Below the pieces are notes generated by a model. It was not told the DNA's origin and searched no databases. It was given only the letters and a program-made list of their open reading frames with translations. Made by a program: the position numbers and the translations under genes. A stretch of 64,000 nucleotides of DNA, taken from positions 1-64,000 of the forward strand of contig JAEYMI010000004.1 in NCBI GenBank assembly GCA_023461275.1. The letters are read 5' to 3'. Numbering within the stretch: position 1 is the first letter of the stretch; each line of letters opens with the position of its first letter. Shown piece by piece: positions 1-8,798 of the stretch. The DNA is from Actinomycetes bacterium (GTDB taxonomy: Bacteria > Actinomycetota > Actinomycetes > Mycobacteriales > Mycobacteriaceae).

Positions 1-47
1 GCCGCCGCCGCGCGGCCGGTGACCTGACCTCGCCGACTAGCGCCGCG

Positions 48-1157
48 CTATGCGCCCTTCGCGTCGGCTTCCCGGATCGGAGCGCAGCTGTGCGCGCCCA
101 GACCGCCGGAGTTCAAGCGGGACATCGCCTCTGGGGCCGCGTCAGCGAGGAACTGCCGCCACGTGCCCAACGCGAACTCGACGTTGTTCGGGTGCACGAC
201 GGCGGCGTCGAGGGTCCGTCGTGCGTACACGTGGTCGTTGTTGACCATGATCGTCACCTCCGGCCAGTCGGCTGAACCGTCGACGATGAGCCGGGTCAAG
301 ACGTCGGGTTCGGTCAACCGGTGGGTCAGCGTGGCGCTGAGCACCAGGCTCGGTCCGTCGGTGGCGAACACCCGCCACGGCACCGGATCGGCGGTGTTGA
401 CCTCGATCACGCCGTCGGCGACGAACACCTCGTGACCGAGCGTCGCGCTCAGCACCGCGCGTGCGATCTCGAGTGCCTGGCCGGGCCCGACGGGGATCAG
501 TGAGATCGCGAAACCGTCGGGCAGTGAGGCCGGCAGGAAGTGTGGAAGGTCGTCGTCCTCGTCGGAAAGCGCTTCCGTTGCAACGGGTTCGGGAGCAGGG
601 TCAGGCAGCGCGGTGAGGTGACGACGACCCGCCGTCGGCGACGGTCCGTCGACGGGAGAGTGCGCGTCGACGCCGGCCACCGCGGACGGATCGTGCACGG
701 TGACGTACGCCGGATGCTCTTGGCCCCACAACTCGCGCAGCGTGCGAATCACCAACGCCACCAACGTGTCGACGCTGCCTCGTCCGGCGTCGGCGATGTG
801 GACGCGCGGTCGTGTCAGGAAGCGCCACCCGAGGCGGCACAGAAGGTCGTGTTCGGCCTGCCATCGGGTGCGGTCGCGCCACGACAGCGCGGGGTCGTCG
901 ATTTCGGCGCGCACGCGGCCCGCCGCCCGCGTCGTCAACGAGATCAGTAGTCGCCGTGAATTGCCGTCCTGGCGAGCAATCTCAATGAACTCATCCCGCG
1001 GCAGCGCGGACAGGCGGGCGGTGAGGCGTTCGGCGAACTCGCGCCACGCTTCGTCGACGGCGCTGGATGGTGACCGCTTCGACGGCGACTTCTTCGACAG
1101 CGACTGCTTGGACGGTGACTTTCCGGACATAAGGCGTGCCCCCGAATCGTTCGGCAC
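48..1157 (-). CDS. YbjN/TY-Chap-like hypothetical protein
   Basis: Encodes 369 residues with no signal peptide or membrane segment. The N-terminus (about residues 11-33) is a low-complexity Ser/Lys/Pro stretch built on repeated SPSK/SKK units. Residues about 35-155 form a compact alpha/beta region, an acidic linker (EDDD) follows, and residues about 215-345 resemble the YbjN/type III chaperone fold annotated as TY-Chap in actinobacteria. That family call is from general resemblance only. A later ATG (codon 10, MSGKSPSK) is possible, and I cannot decide between the two starts. No functional partner is evident: the neighbouring gene is a small secreted protein on the same strand. Role unknown; a peptide-binding chaperone is the family guess. 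Confidence 0.6.
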   Translation of the reverse strand: MPNDSGARLMSGKSPSKQSLSKKSPSKRSPSSAVDEAWREFAERLTARLSALPRDEFIEIARQDGNSRRLLISLTTRAAGRVRAEIDDPALSWRDRTRWQAEHDLLCRLGWRFLTRPRVHIADAGRGSVDTLVALVIRTLRELWGQEHPAYVTVHDPSAVAGVDAHSPVDGPSPTAGRRHLTALPDPAPEPVATEALSDEDDDLPHFLPASLPDGFAISLIPVGPGQALEIARAVLSATLGHEVFVADGVIEVNTADPVPWRVFATDGPSLVLSATLTHRLTEPDVLTRLIVDGSADWPEVTIMVNNDHVYARRTLDAAVVHPNNVEFALGTWRQFLADAAPEAMSRLNSGGLGAHSCAPIREADAKGA

Positions 1158-1256
1158 CCAACGGGTGCGAATGTATGTTCGAAGACACCGTATGTGACGC
1201 CACTGACAGAACTGTTTGCGCAGTTCGGAGGGGTAATGCTCAGGAGGCCGTGCGGG

Positions 1257-1667
1257 CTACCACTTGGTGTACAGCGTGATCACCGTCGACTCCGAAGGGT
1301 GAACGCCGACGATCAGCTGCCCACCCTCGTGCTCGGCGGCTTCGCGGACGAGGCGTTCGGCGGTGGTTCGCACCACCACACCCTTGCCGGGGATGACGAA
1401 GATGGGTTCGTGGGTCTTCTTGTCGGGGCCGGCGCTCCAGTGGTTGCGGACGTCGGGCTGGTCGAGGATGGAGGCGACGCCGGCCGCGGAGATCTTCATC
1501 GTCTCGTCGTTGGTGAACACGAAGTAGGTGGTGTCGCCGCGGCTGATCACCTTCGCCGCGTCGGCGTGGCCGGCACCCAACGCGAGAAGTCCGGTGGCGA
1601 CTGCGGTCACGACGGCAATCGCCACTGATCGGATGTGCATCTTGAAGGTCCCCCGCGTTGTTGTCAT
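1257..1667 (-). CDS. Small secreted protein with N-terminal signal peptide
   Basis: Encodes 136 residues. The N-terminus has a basic start (MHIR), a hydrophobic core (VAIAVVTAVATGLLALGAGHADA) and an Ala-X-Ala-type cleavage site near residue 37, so the protein is predicted to be exported by Sec. Translation may start at the second Met (codon 10, MHIRS), which leaves a better-proportioned signal peptide. The mature part, about 100 residues, has no cysteines and no motif I recognise. It is rich in short beta-prone segments (TTYFVF, EPIFVIPGKGVVV). Function unknown. Confidence 0.75.
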   Translation of the reverse strand: MTTTRGTFKMHIRSVAIAVVTAVATGLLALGAGHADAAKVISRGDTTYFVFTNDETMKISAAGVASILDQPDVRNHWSAGPDKKTHEPIFVIPGKGVVVRTTAERLVREAAEHEGGQLIVGVHPSESTVITLYTKW

Positions 1668-1914
1668 TTGTTCACACGATGTGACGGTGACAGTACACGT
1701 ACGTCGATCGTTGTGATGATCACGTGCCTACCGTGCGGCGCTCTGCTGTTGACATGTGACACGATCGGTAAAGGGTTGCGATTCCCGGCAAACGGTCCGG
1801 GTTCGTTCTGGGGGGAACGATGATTCGCCGCGCGTAGAATTGCCAATGGCCCACACGCAGGTTAACGCCGTGTGGAGCCAGGACAGTGCAGGCGAGTCAG
1901 GACAGGGAGTGTGG

Positions 1915-3153
1915 ATGACGGCGGAACCGGCGTGGACGTCGGAGGGCCTCGCAGATCCCCGGGACACCGGGCCGATCCGCGCACCGCTACTGCCCGTCGA
2001 TGATCCGTTCTACGAGACCCCCGCCAACATCGCAGCCATCCGCCCTGGCGAGGTGATCCGCTCGCGGCAGGTGGAGCTGAAGAACTTCTGGGTGTCGAAT
2101 CACGAGACGTGGCAGCTGCTGTATCGCTCCAATGACCTGCACGGCAACCCCGACGTCACGGTGACCACCGTCGTCGTACCCGACAAGCGCAAGCATGCCC
2201 GGCCCGCGTTGCTCTCGTTCCAATGTGCGATCGATGCGGTTACCTCGCAATGCTTTCCGTCGTATGCGCTGCAGAAGGGTGCTGAGGCCTCGCGGGCGGT
2301 GGCGCCGCTGGAGTTCATGGTCGTTCGACGCGCGTTGGCCAAGGGGTGGGCGGTCTCGATGCCCGATCATGAAGGCCTTGTCGGCGCGTGGGGTGCGCCG
2401 CGGGAGCCGGGATACCGTGCGCTGGATGGCATTCGGGCCGCATTGTCCTTCGACGAGCTGGGGCTGGCGCCGGATACCCGGATTGGGATGTGGGGCTATT
2501 CGGGCGGCGGGATGGCGACGTCGTGGGCCGCCGAAATGGCACCCACCTACGCACCGGAGCTGAAAATTGTTGGCGCCGTGCTTGGTTCGCCGGTCGGTGA
2601 CATGGCGTCGACGCTGCTGCGGCTCAACGGCGGTCTGCACGCCGGGTTACCGATCCTGGTGATCGCCGGGTTGCGTCGGATCTATCCGGCGCTGGACCGC
2701 ATCATCAACGACCACGGCACCGAGGCGGGAAAGCGTGAGATCGAGCTCGCGGCTACCCTGCCGACGCTCGACGCCATCCGCCGCTTCCGCAACCACGACA
2801 TCGACGACTACCTCGACATCCCGCTCGCCGACGCCCTCGCCGACCCGGGGATGGTCGAGATGCTCGCCGACATCCGCCTTGGCACCCACGCGCCCAACAC
2901 CCCGCTGATGGTGATGCAGGCCATCCACGACGAGGTCATCGACGCCGCCGACGTCGACGCCCAGGTGCGGCGCTACCGCGACCTCGGCGCGTCGGTCACC
3001 TACGTGCGTGACCTTGTGAGCGAACACTATTCGCTGCTTCCGCTGTCCGGGCCGATGGCCATCAGTTGGTTGACCCACCGGCTGCAAGGTCGGGTCGCGC
3101 GGGACCGGACCCTGACCGCACTCGCGGGGCAGCGGGTGTCGTTCTCGCGGTAG
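1915..3153 (+). CDS. Secretory-lipase-family alpha/beta hydrolase
   Basis: Encodes 412 residues of the LIP/secretory triacylglycerol lipase family (PF03583-like). The nucleophile elbow G-Y-S-G-G lies near residue 195. A later D-E (IHDEVID) and a C-terminal His (VSEHYSLL) suit the Asp and His of the triad. The start is set at ATG 1915 because GGGAG sits five bases upstream; an in-frame ATG at 1846 would add 23 residues without a good ribosome site. I see no convincing signal peptide, so it may act inside the cell or at the envelope on acyl esters. It is monocistronic, and a 21-bp tandem repeat array begins six bases after its stop codon. Confidence 0.85.
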   Translation: MTAEPAWTSEGLADPRDTGPIRAPLLPVDDPFYETPANIAAIRPGEVIRSRQVELKNFWVSNHETWQLLYRSNDLHGNPDVTVTTVVVPDKRKHARPALLSFQCAIDAVTSQCFPSYALQKGAEASRAVAPLEFMVVRRALAKGWAVSMPDHEGLVGAWGAPREPGYRALDGIRAALSFDELGLAPDTRIGMWGYSGGGMATSWAAEMAPTYAPELKIVGAVLGSPVGDMASTLLRLNGGLHAGLPILVIAGLRRIYPALDRIINDHGTEAGKREIELAATLPTLDAIRRFRNHDIDDYLDIPLADALADPGMVEMLADIRLGTHAPNTPLMVMQAIHDEVIDAADVDAQVRRYRDLGASVTYVRDLVSEHYSLLPLSGPMAISWLTHRLQGRVARDRTLTALAGQRVSFSR

Positions 3154-3159
3154 TTCCGC

Positions 3160-3264
3160 GTCGACTGTGCGCGGCTGGCCGTTGACTGGGTCCGGCCAGG
3201 TGTTGACTTTGCGCGGCTGGGCGTTGACTGGGCGCGCGCGAGCGTTGACTGGGCGCATTCCGCC
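3160..3264 (+). repeat. Five tandem copies of a 21-bp repeat
   Basis: Five consecutive 21-base units start at 3160, 3181, 3202, 3223 and 3244. Each begins with GTTGACT (the first with GTCGACT), and the commonest continuation is GGGCGCG. The phase is exact through all five copies with scattered substitutions. The array lies between the lipase stop codon and the helicase start, so it is noncoding on the + strand. It is a minisatellite (VNTR-like) array. Confidence 0.9.
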
Positions 3265-3291
3265 CGGTGTCGCCCGCCCGGCACCCGATTC

Positions 3292-3372
3292 CGGTGACAC
3301 AGCCTCGGTAGGAGAGCGACGCCGAATCAATAGTCGACGCGACAACGCACACCTACCGAGGCTATGTCACCG
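3292..3372. repeat. 81-bp element with 21-bp inverted repeats
   Basis: The arms 3292-3312 and 3352-3372 are reverse complements with one mismatch (core CCTCGGTAGG / CCTACCGAGG), separated by 39 bases. The element falls in the 395-base gap between the lipase and the helicase and could fold into a long hairpin. It lacks the T tract of an intrinsic terminator. Candidates are a small palindromic or MITE-like element, or a transcription end for the lipase. The rest of the gap (3373-3548) shows nothing further. Confidence 0.75.
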
Positions 3373-3548
3373 CAGCGACCCGCACGCGGCGGGGAGAGAC
3401 TTGCTCTGGCCTCACGTGCAACCCGTGCGTCACACGTTCCACATCAGTCCCAAACCTGATGTGTCCCATGGTCGCGGCGGGCGAACTGCCTGCCCGACAC
3501 GCCACCGCACGTCCGTCCGGCCCGATCCGCCCACGTAATCTGGACGCC

Positions 3549-6500
3549 ATGTCGTTTCCGTCGATCACCCGCACGCATCTCGATCGTGCGTTCGGGGTGG
3601 CGACGGTGGCGCGCGGCCGGGCGTATCACCGGCAGGCCATGGTGGTCGACTGGAAGTGGTATCCCGGTGCCCGCAGACTCACCGGCACCTGTATGGGCAG
3701 CGGTGGGCTCGACTACGAGCAGGACATCCTGCTCGCCGGATCGTCGGACACCATCACCCGCGCCCTGTGCACGTGCCCGGTCGGTGCGTATTGCAAGCAC
3801 TCGGTCGCGGTGTTGCTCACCGCCGAGCTGGGCTCGGGCCGGCAGGTGCCGGTGACCGTAGCCGACGCGGTGTCGGGGAACCCGGCAGCGCAGGTCGCTT
3901 CGTGGCGGACGGCCATTGCCGGGATCGTCGGCACGGGTAAAACCGTTGCACCCCAACGGAAAAAGCTGGCGCTGGCGTTTTCGACGACTATGCCGAACCG
4001 GTTCAGCCCCACGTCGCATCTGCAGATCCGGCCGATGGTCGAGGGCGCCAAACAGCCCTGGATCAAGACGGGGGCGACGTGGAACGAGATCTCCTACGGG
4101 TTCGGGCTCAACGTCGTACAGGAGCACCTCGACGCCCTACAGGCCATCTATCGGGCGCTGACGACGCGCGGGTACGCGTCCAACAACGAGTGGCAGAGCC
4201 TGGGCTCGGCATCCGCCAGCATCTGGCAACTCATCTCCAACGCGAAAAATGTTGGCGTCGAACTGATTCAGGGACCTTCGATGCCGGGACCCCGGTTCAC
4301 GTCGGTGGTGGTTGGTCAGGCCGAGCTCGCCATCGACATCACCGAGCACCCCGACGGTGCCCGTCTCACCCGGCAGCTCATCGTCGACGGTGAACCCGTC
4401 GACCCGAAGTCGGTGCAGTTCGTCGGAAACACTGTGCCGCATGGGTTATGGTGCATCGACGATGGGTGTCTCACCGTCGCCGGGTTCACCACGCCGCCGG
4501 CCGTGGGTGAGGTCGAGGCGCTCACGCACGGTCACGAAATCGTGATCCCCGCAGCCGATTTGACCGAGTTCTCGCTGGAAGTGCTACCGAAACTGACTCA
4601 AGTCCGGGCCACCCGCGTTGCCGAAGGGGTGTTCACCCCGCCGACCATCGAGGGACCCGAAGCCGTACTGACCATCTCCGATAACGTGTCGGGCCCCCGT
4701 TACTCGTGGAGTGTTGGGTACGGCCTCAACGACAAAACGGTGGTGTTCGACCCGACGCAGGCCATCGGCGACACCTCCTACCGCGACGCCGGCGTCGAAG
4801 ATGCCCTGTGGGAGCGGCTGCGTCCGGCGATGGAAAGGGTTGCCGCACAGAGCTCGTCGTGGGGCTCTCAGGTGTCCGGCCGCATCCTCGCATTCGGGTA
4901 CACGAAGGCGCGGCTCGACGAAGCAGCGGCCTTGGAGATGGCGGACTCGGCGCGTCAGGCGGCCGCGCAGGCGTCGTTGTCCACCTTGCGGCTATCGGTG
5001 GCGCTCTCGCCGGTGGAGGTCGCGGTATTGTCCGCCGACGTGCTGCCGGAGTTGGCCGACGTACCCGGCCTGCGCGTCGATTATCAACTGACGCAGACGT
5101 ATACCCGCAACCAGAACGCCCCACGGATCGCGTTCGCCGCCGACGAGGAGGGCAGTGACTGGTTCGGTCTCGACGTCGCGATCCTGCTCGGGAATCAGCG
5201 CGTGCGGACCGCCGACGTGATCGTCGAACTCAATTCCGGTGCGCAGCATATGTTGTTGCCCGACAACACGTTCTTCTCGCTTGAGGTGCCGGAGCTGCAG
5301 AAGCTGTCGGAGCTGCTCGAGGAGGCCCGCAGCCTCGGCGAGATCGAGTCGGGAAAGTTCAGCAGCCGCAGCCTCAATGCCACGTTCTGGGAAGAGTTGC
5401 TCGAACTCGGCGTCGTCGACGCGCAGTTGGCGCAGTGGCGTAAACGTATGGCGCAGTTGGCGTCGGCGAAACCGCCACGGACGGTGAAACCGTCGAAGCG
5501 CTTGCAAGCCGAACTGCGCGAATATCAGCAGGCCGGCTTCGACTGGTTGATGTTCTTGTGGAAGAACGAACTCGGCGGTGTCCTGGCCGATGACATGGGC
5601 CTGGGCAAGACCGTGCAGACCCTCGCGCTGGTGGCCAAGGCGGTCGATGCCAAGCGCGACAGCCGTTTCCTGGTGATCGCACCCACCAGCGTGGTGCCCA
5701 ACTGGGTGGCTGAATGCCAGAAATTCGTTCCGGGCGTGCGGGTGTCGTCGATCACCGCCACACCATCGCGAACCGGCTCGACGGTGGGGGAGATGGTCGG
5801 CGACGCGAACATCGTCGTCACCTCGTATGCGCTGCTGCGGATTCTGTTCGACGACCTCGACGACTACACCTGGGACGGCGTCATTTTCGACGAGGCCCAG
5901 TTCATCAAGAACCACACCGGCAAGACCCATCAGTGTGCCCGACGCCTCGACGCGCCGTTCAAGTTGGCGATCACCGGCACGCCGATGGAGAACAACCTGA
6001 TGGAGTTGTGGTCGTTGTTGTCGGTCACCGCGCCCGGGCTGTTCCCTTCGCCGACGGCGTTCACCGAGTACTTCCGCAAACCCATCGAATCGGGAACCGA
6101 ACCGGAACGGTTGGGCACGCTGCGTCGTCGTATCAAACCGGTCATGTTGCGGCGCACCAAGACCCAGGTGGCCATCGACCTCCCGGCCAAGCAGGAGCAG
6201 GCGATGGTGCTCGAACTGGGCACCAAGCACCGCAAGGTCTACGACACCCGCCTGGCGCGCGAACGGCAGAAGGTGCTGGGCCTGCTCGGCGACTGGGAGA
6301 AGAACCGATTCCAGATCTTCCGGTCGCTGAGCATGCTGCGCCAACTCAGTCTGCATGCGGCGCTAGTCGATTCGTCGCATCACGAGGTGGCGTCGGCAAA
6401 GGTGGAGTTCCTCGCCGAACAACTACCGGCGCTCATCGACGAGGGGCACAGCGCGCTGGTGTTCAGCCAGTTCACCGGCTTCCTGAGCATCGTGCGTTCT

Positions 6501-6902
6501 CAACTCGACGAGCTCGGCATCGAGTACAGCTACCTCGACGGCTCGATGACTGCCGCGCAACGTGATTCGGCAGTTCGTCGGTTTACGTCCGGTGTGACGC
6601 AGGTGTTCCTGATCAGCCTCAAGGCCGGTGGATTCGGGTTGAACCTCACCGAGGCCGACTACTGCTTCGTCTGCGACCCGTGGTGGAACCCGGCCGCCGA
6701 AGCCCAGGCCATCGACCGCGCGCACCGCATCGGACAGCAACGCCCGGTCACCGTGTACCGGCTGGTCTCTGCCGACACCATCGAGGAGCGGGTGGTGAAG
6801 CTGCAGGACCGCAAACGAGCGCTGTTCGACGCCGTCGTGGACGATGGCGACCTGTTCGGCACCGCACTCAGCGCCACGGATATCCGGGAGATGCTGGGAT
6901 AG
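3549..6902 (+). CDS. SWIM zinc-finger SNF2-family helicase
   Basis: Encodes 1117 residues. A SWIM finger (CTCPVGAYCKH, C-X-C-Xn-C-X-H) lies at about residues 74-86. A long middle region follows, then an SNF2 ATPase: motif I DDMGLGKT near 675, motif II DEAQ (in place of DEAH) near 780, the TGTPMENN motif, and a C-terminal helicase half ending in the DRAHRIGQ motif. The DNA-dependent ATPase would remodel DNA-protein complexes. The start at ATG 3549 is chosen because the protein resembles full-length SWIM-SNF2 proteins from MSFPSITR onward; the ribosome site is weak. It is followed 192 bases later by a nuclease gene on the same strand. That spacer holds C-rich sequence and no gene. Confidence 0.93.
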   Translation: MSFPSITRTHLDRAFGVATVARGRAYHRQAMVVDWKWYPGARRLTGTCMGSGGLDYEQDILLAGSSDTITRALCTCPVGAYCKHSVAVLLTAELGSGRQVPVTVADAVSGNPAAQVASWRTAIAGIVGTGKTVAPQRKKLALAFSTTMPNRFSPTSHLQIRPMVEGAKQPWIKTGATWNEISYGFGLNVVQEHLDALQAIYRALTTRGYASNNEWQSLGSASASIWQLISNAKNVGVELIQGPSMPGPRFTSVVVGQAELAIDITEHPDGARLTRQLIVDGEPVDPKSVQFVGNTVPHGLWCIDDGCLTVAGFTTPPAVGEVEALTHGHEIVIPAADLTEFSLEVLPKLTQVRATRVAEGVFTPPTIEGPEAVLTISDNVSGPRYSWSVGYGLNDKTVVFDPTQAIGDTSYRDAGVEDALWERLRPAMERVAAQSSSWGSQVSGRILAFGYTKARLDEAAALEMADSARQAAAQASLSTLRLSVALSPVEVAVLSADVLPELADVPGLRVDYQLTQTYTRNQNAPRIAFAADEEGSDWFGLDVAILLGNQRVRTADVIVELNSGAQHMLLPDNTFFSLEVPELQKLSELLEEARSLGEIESGKFSSRSLNATFWEELLELGVVDAQLAQWRKRMAQLASAKPPRTVKPSKRLQAELREYQQAGFDWLMFLWKNELGGVLADDMGLGKTVQTLALVAKAVDAKRDSRFLVIAPTSVVPNWVAECQKFVPGVRVSSITATPSRTGSTVGEMVGDANIVVTSYALLRILFDDLDDYTWDGVIFDEAQFIKNHTGKTHQCARRLDAPFKLAITGTPMENNLMELWSLLSVTAPGLFPSPTAFTEYFRKPIESGTEPERLGTLRRRIKPVMLRRTKTQVAIDLPAKQEQAMVLELGTKHRKVYDTRLARERQKVLGLLGDWEKNRFQIFRSLSMLRQLSLHAALVDSSHHEVASAKVEFLAEQLPALIDEGHSALVFSQFTGFLSIVRSQLDELGIEYSYLDGSMTAAQRDSAVRRFTSGVTQVFLISLKAGGFGLNLTEADYCFVCDPWWNPAAEAQAIDRAHRIGQQRPVTVYRLVSADTIEERVVKLQDRKRALFDAVVDDGDLFGTALSATDIREMLG

Positions 6903-7094
6903 CTTTCCCGGTTCTGCCCAACCCCCTGCCCGGCCCCCGCCCCACCCCCGCCCGGTTCTTCCGCGTCGGTTTCGACGTTCCGCCACCTGCTGGTGCCGGA
7001 TGGCCGAGTTCGACGCGGAAGAACGCGAAGGCGTCCGGCGGAACCGCCCCGCGTTGCTTGTTTAACGTGCACCGTTACGGCAGGGTTGACGGTG

Positions 7095-8042
7095 ATGTCG
7101 GACGAATTCCTGATCGCACGCAACCCCGAGGAAGGCACCTCGTTGCCTTACCTCGTTCGGTTGCCGCTCGGTCCCGACGGCATCATCCTGAAGGCCCGCG
7201 AGACGTGGCCGCGGACGTCGAAGGTGTACTGCCATCGGGTGGCCGACTGGCCGCGCGACGCCGAAATCATCGAACGCGTCGGCGTGCGGTCGCTGACGAC
7301 GCGCGGCGCGGCCATCGACCTCGTGCTCGACCGTGGGCGCGAGAACCGCTCGCAGTTCGTGCTCACCCGCGCGCGGGGCCGCGAGATGGTGTTCTGGCAG
7401 TCGCGGCGGACCGCCAAGCAGGCCAGGCCCAACGTCACCACACCCAAGGCGCGCGCCCACGGGCGCGTACTCGACATCATCGTCGACACGCGGGAACGCT
7501 ACGCCTACAACTTCTCCGCGCAGCAGGCGCAGACCACGAAACGCTCACTCCCGGCAGGTGATTACGCCGTGTTCGACGGCGACGTGCTCGTTGCCGCGGC
7601 CGAACGCAAGAGCATCGAGGATTTGTCGTCGAGTCTGATGGCCGGCAAGTTGACCTATCAGCTCGCCGAGCTCGCGTCGCTGCCGCGGGGTGCGGTCATC
7701 GTCGACGCCGGATACTCGAAACTGTTCAAACTGGAGCATGTCTCGACGTCGGCGGTCGCGGAGGCACTCGGTGAAGCTCAGGCACGGTTCCCCTCGGTGC
7801 CGATCATCTTCTGCGAAACCCGTTCTCTGGCACAGGAATGGCTCTACCGTTGGTTCGGTGCTTGCCTACACGAGCACGGGTTGGCGTCGGATCAGGCGGC
7901 CACGGTGACGCCACTGTCGGCTCCGACGGCCGCGCAGATCCGGGAGTGGGCGGTCGCGCAGGGGCACACGGTGTCGGACCGGGGCCGGATACCGGCTGAG
8001 CTGCGCGCGGCGTATCTCGCTGCGGCGCAGCGCCAGTTGTAG
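7095..8042 (+). CDS. ERCC4-type nuclease with C-terminal Lsr2-like DNA-binding domain
   Basis: Encodes 315 residues. An N-terminal region of about 120 residues is unassigned. From about residue 128 it carries the ERCC4/XPF nuclease signature: VDTRE, then GDYAVFDG, then ERKSIEDL, with a following K-X-X-Y-Q-L. Residues about 272-315 (IREWAVAQGHTVSDRGRIPAEL) match the C-terminal DNA-binding domain of Lsr2, including the RGR minor-groove hook. This joins a structure-specific nuclease to an AT-rich-DNA binder. The start is ATG 7095, with GTG directly before it at 7092. The gene sits tightly upstream of the DinB-type gene. A DNA-repair or foreign-DNA role is inference. Confidence 0.85.
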   Translation: MSDEFLIARNPEEGTSLPYLVRLPLGPDGIILKARETWPRTSKVYCHRVADWPRDAEIIERVGVRSLTTRGAAIDLVLDRGRENRSQFVLTRARGREMVFWQSRRTAKQARPNVTTPKARAHGRVLDIIVDTRERYAYNFSAQQAQTTKRSLPAGDYAVFDGDVLVAAAERKSIEDLSSSLMAGKLTYQLAELASLPRGAVIVDAGYSKLFKLEHVSTSAVAEALGEAQARFPSVPIIFCETRSLAQEWLYRWFGACLHEHGLASDQAATVTPLSAPTAAQIREWAVAQGHTVSDRGRIPAELRAAYLAAAQRQL

Positions 8043-8052
8043 GATGTCGGCC

Positions 8053-8700
8053 ATGACTCAGGGCAGCGTAACCCGCGAATGGGTGTTCGCTGCGGCTGCC
8101 GACGAGCGGCGCGCGATCGCCGATCTGGTCGACAGCCTCACTCCCGATCAACTTGCCACACCAAGCCTCTGTGTCGGGTGGGATGTGAAAACCGTTGTTG
8201 CGCATCTGATCAGTGACTTCGACGACGGATTCAGTGGTTTCCTGCGTAGTGGGATTCGCCGCGGCGGTATCAATCGCGGAATCGACGCGCTGGCGCGCCA
8301 GCGAGCACAAGCGCCCACCGTGGAGCTTGTCAACACATTGCGCAGCCGCGCCGACGAGCGGTTGAGTCCACCCGTCGTCGGACCGCGTGCCGGTCTCGCC
8401 GACCTCCTCATCCACGGCGCCGATATCCGCCTGCCCCTCGGGACTGCGTACGAGCCCGACCGCGAGCGTGTCGTCGCGGTGATGGATTTTCTGACCGGTC
8501 GCACCGGAACCGTGTTCGTATCCCGAAAGGGGTTGCATGGCATCGCGTTACACGACGATGACTCTGGCCGGTCCTGGGGTGATGGTGACGCCGTGCACGG
8601 CCCGGGATGGGCGATCATGTTGGCGGTGTGCGGTCGAGCCGTGGCGCTTGCGCACCTCGACGGCCCGGGGTTAAATCTCCTGACATCGCGGATCACGTGA
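8053..8700 (+). CDS. Maleylpyruvate isomerase / DinB-type (mycothiol-dependent) family protein
   Basis: Encodes 215 residues. The N-terminal helical-bundle domain carries the family signature around CVGWDVKTVVAHL, with the conserved Trp and the metal-ligand His. The middle holds the second conserved block GLADLLIHGADIR. Members are mycothiol S-transferases or isomerases, consistent with an actinobacterial host. The start is ATG 8053, with AGGA about eight bases upstream; an in-frame ATG at 8044 would overlap that ribosome site. Its substrate cannot be told from the sequence. Confidence 0.8.
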   Translation: MTQGSVTREWVFAAAADERRAIADLVDSLTPDQLATPSLCVGWDVKTVVAHLISDFDDGFSGFLRSGIRRGGINRGIDALARQRAQAPTVELVNTLRSRADERLSPPVVGPRAGLADLLIHGADIRLPLGTAYEPDRERVVAVMDFLTGRTGTVFVSRKGLHGIALHDDDSGRSWGDGDAVHGPGWAIMLAVCGRAVALAHLDGPGLNLLTSRIT

Positions 8701-8798
8701 GCGCGATTTTCGCCGACCTTCCGGAGCCTTCGCAAGCCTAAGAATCTCGCTAATTCATACCCTCGGACGCAGGTGGCTGCGGGTTTAGCGTCGGACTG

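Noticed and set aside
1749..1754. TTGACA as a -35 promoter box upstream of the lipase
   Set aside because: No convincing -10 box at the right distance; chance occurrence cannot be excluded.
3160..3264. CRISPR array
   Set aside because: The 21-base units are contiguous with no spacers.
4992..6356. 454-codon frame on the minus strand
   Set aside because: Opposite-strand shadow of the SNF2 helicase; low-complexity Arg/His/Gln composition and no motif.
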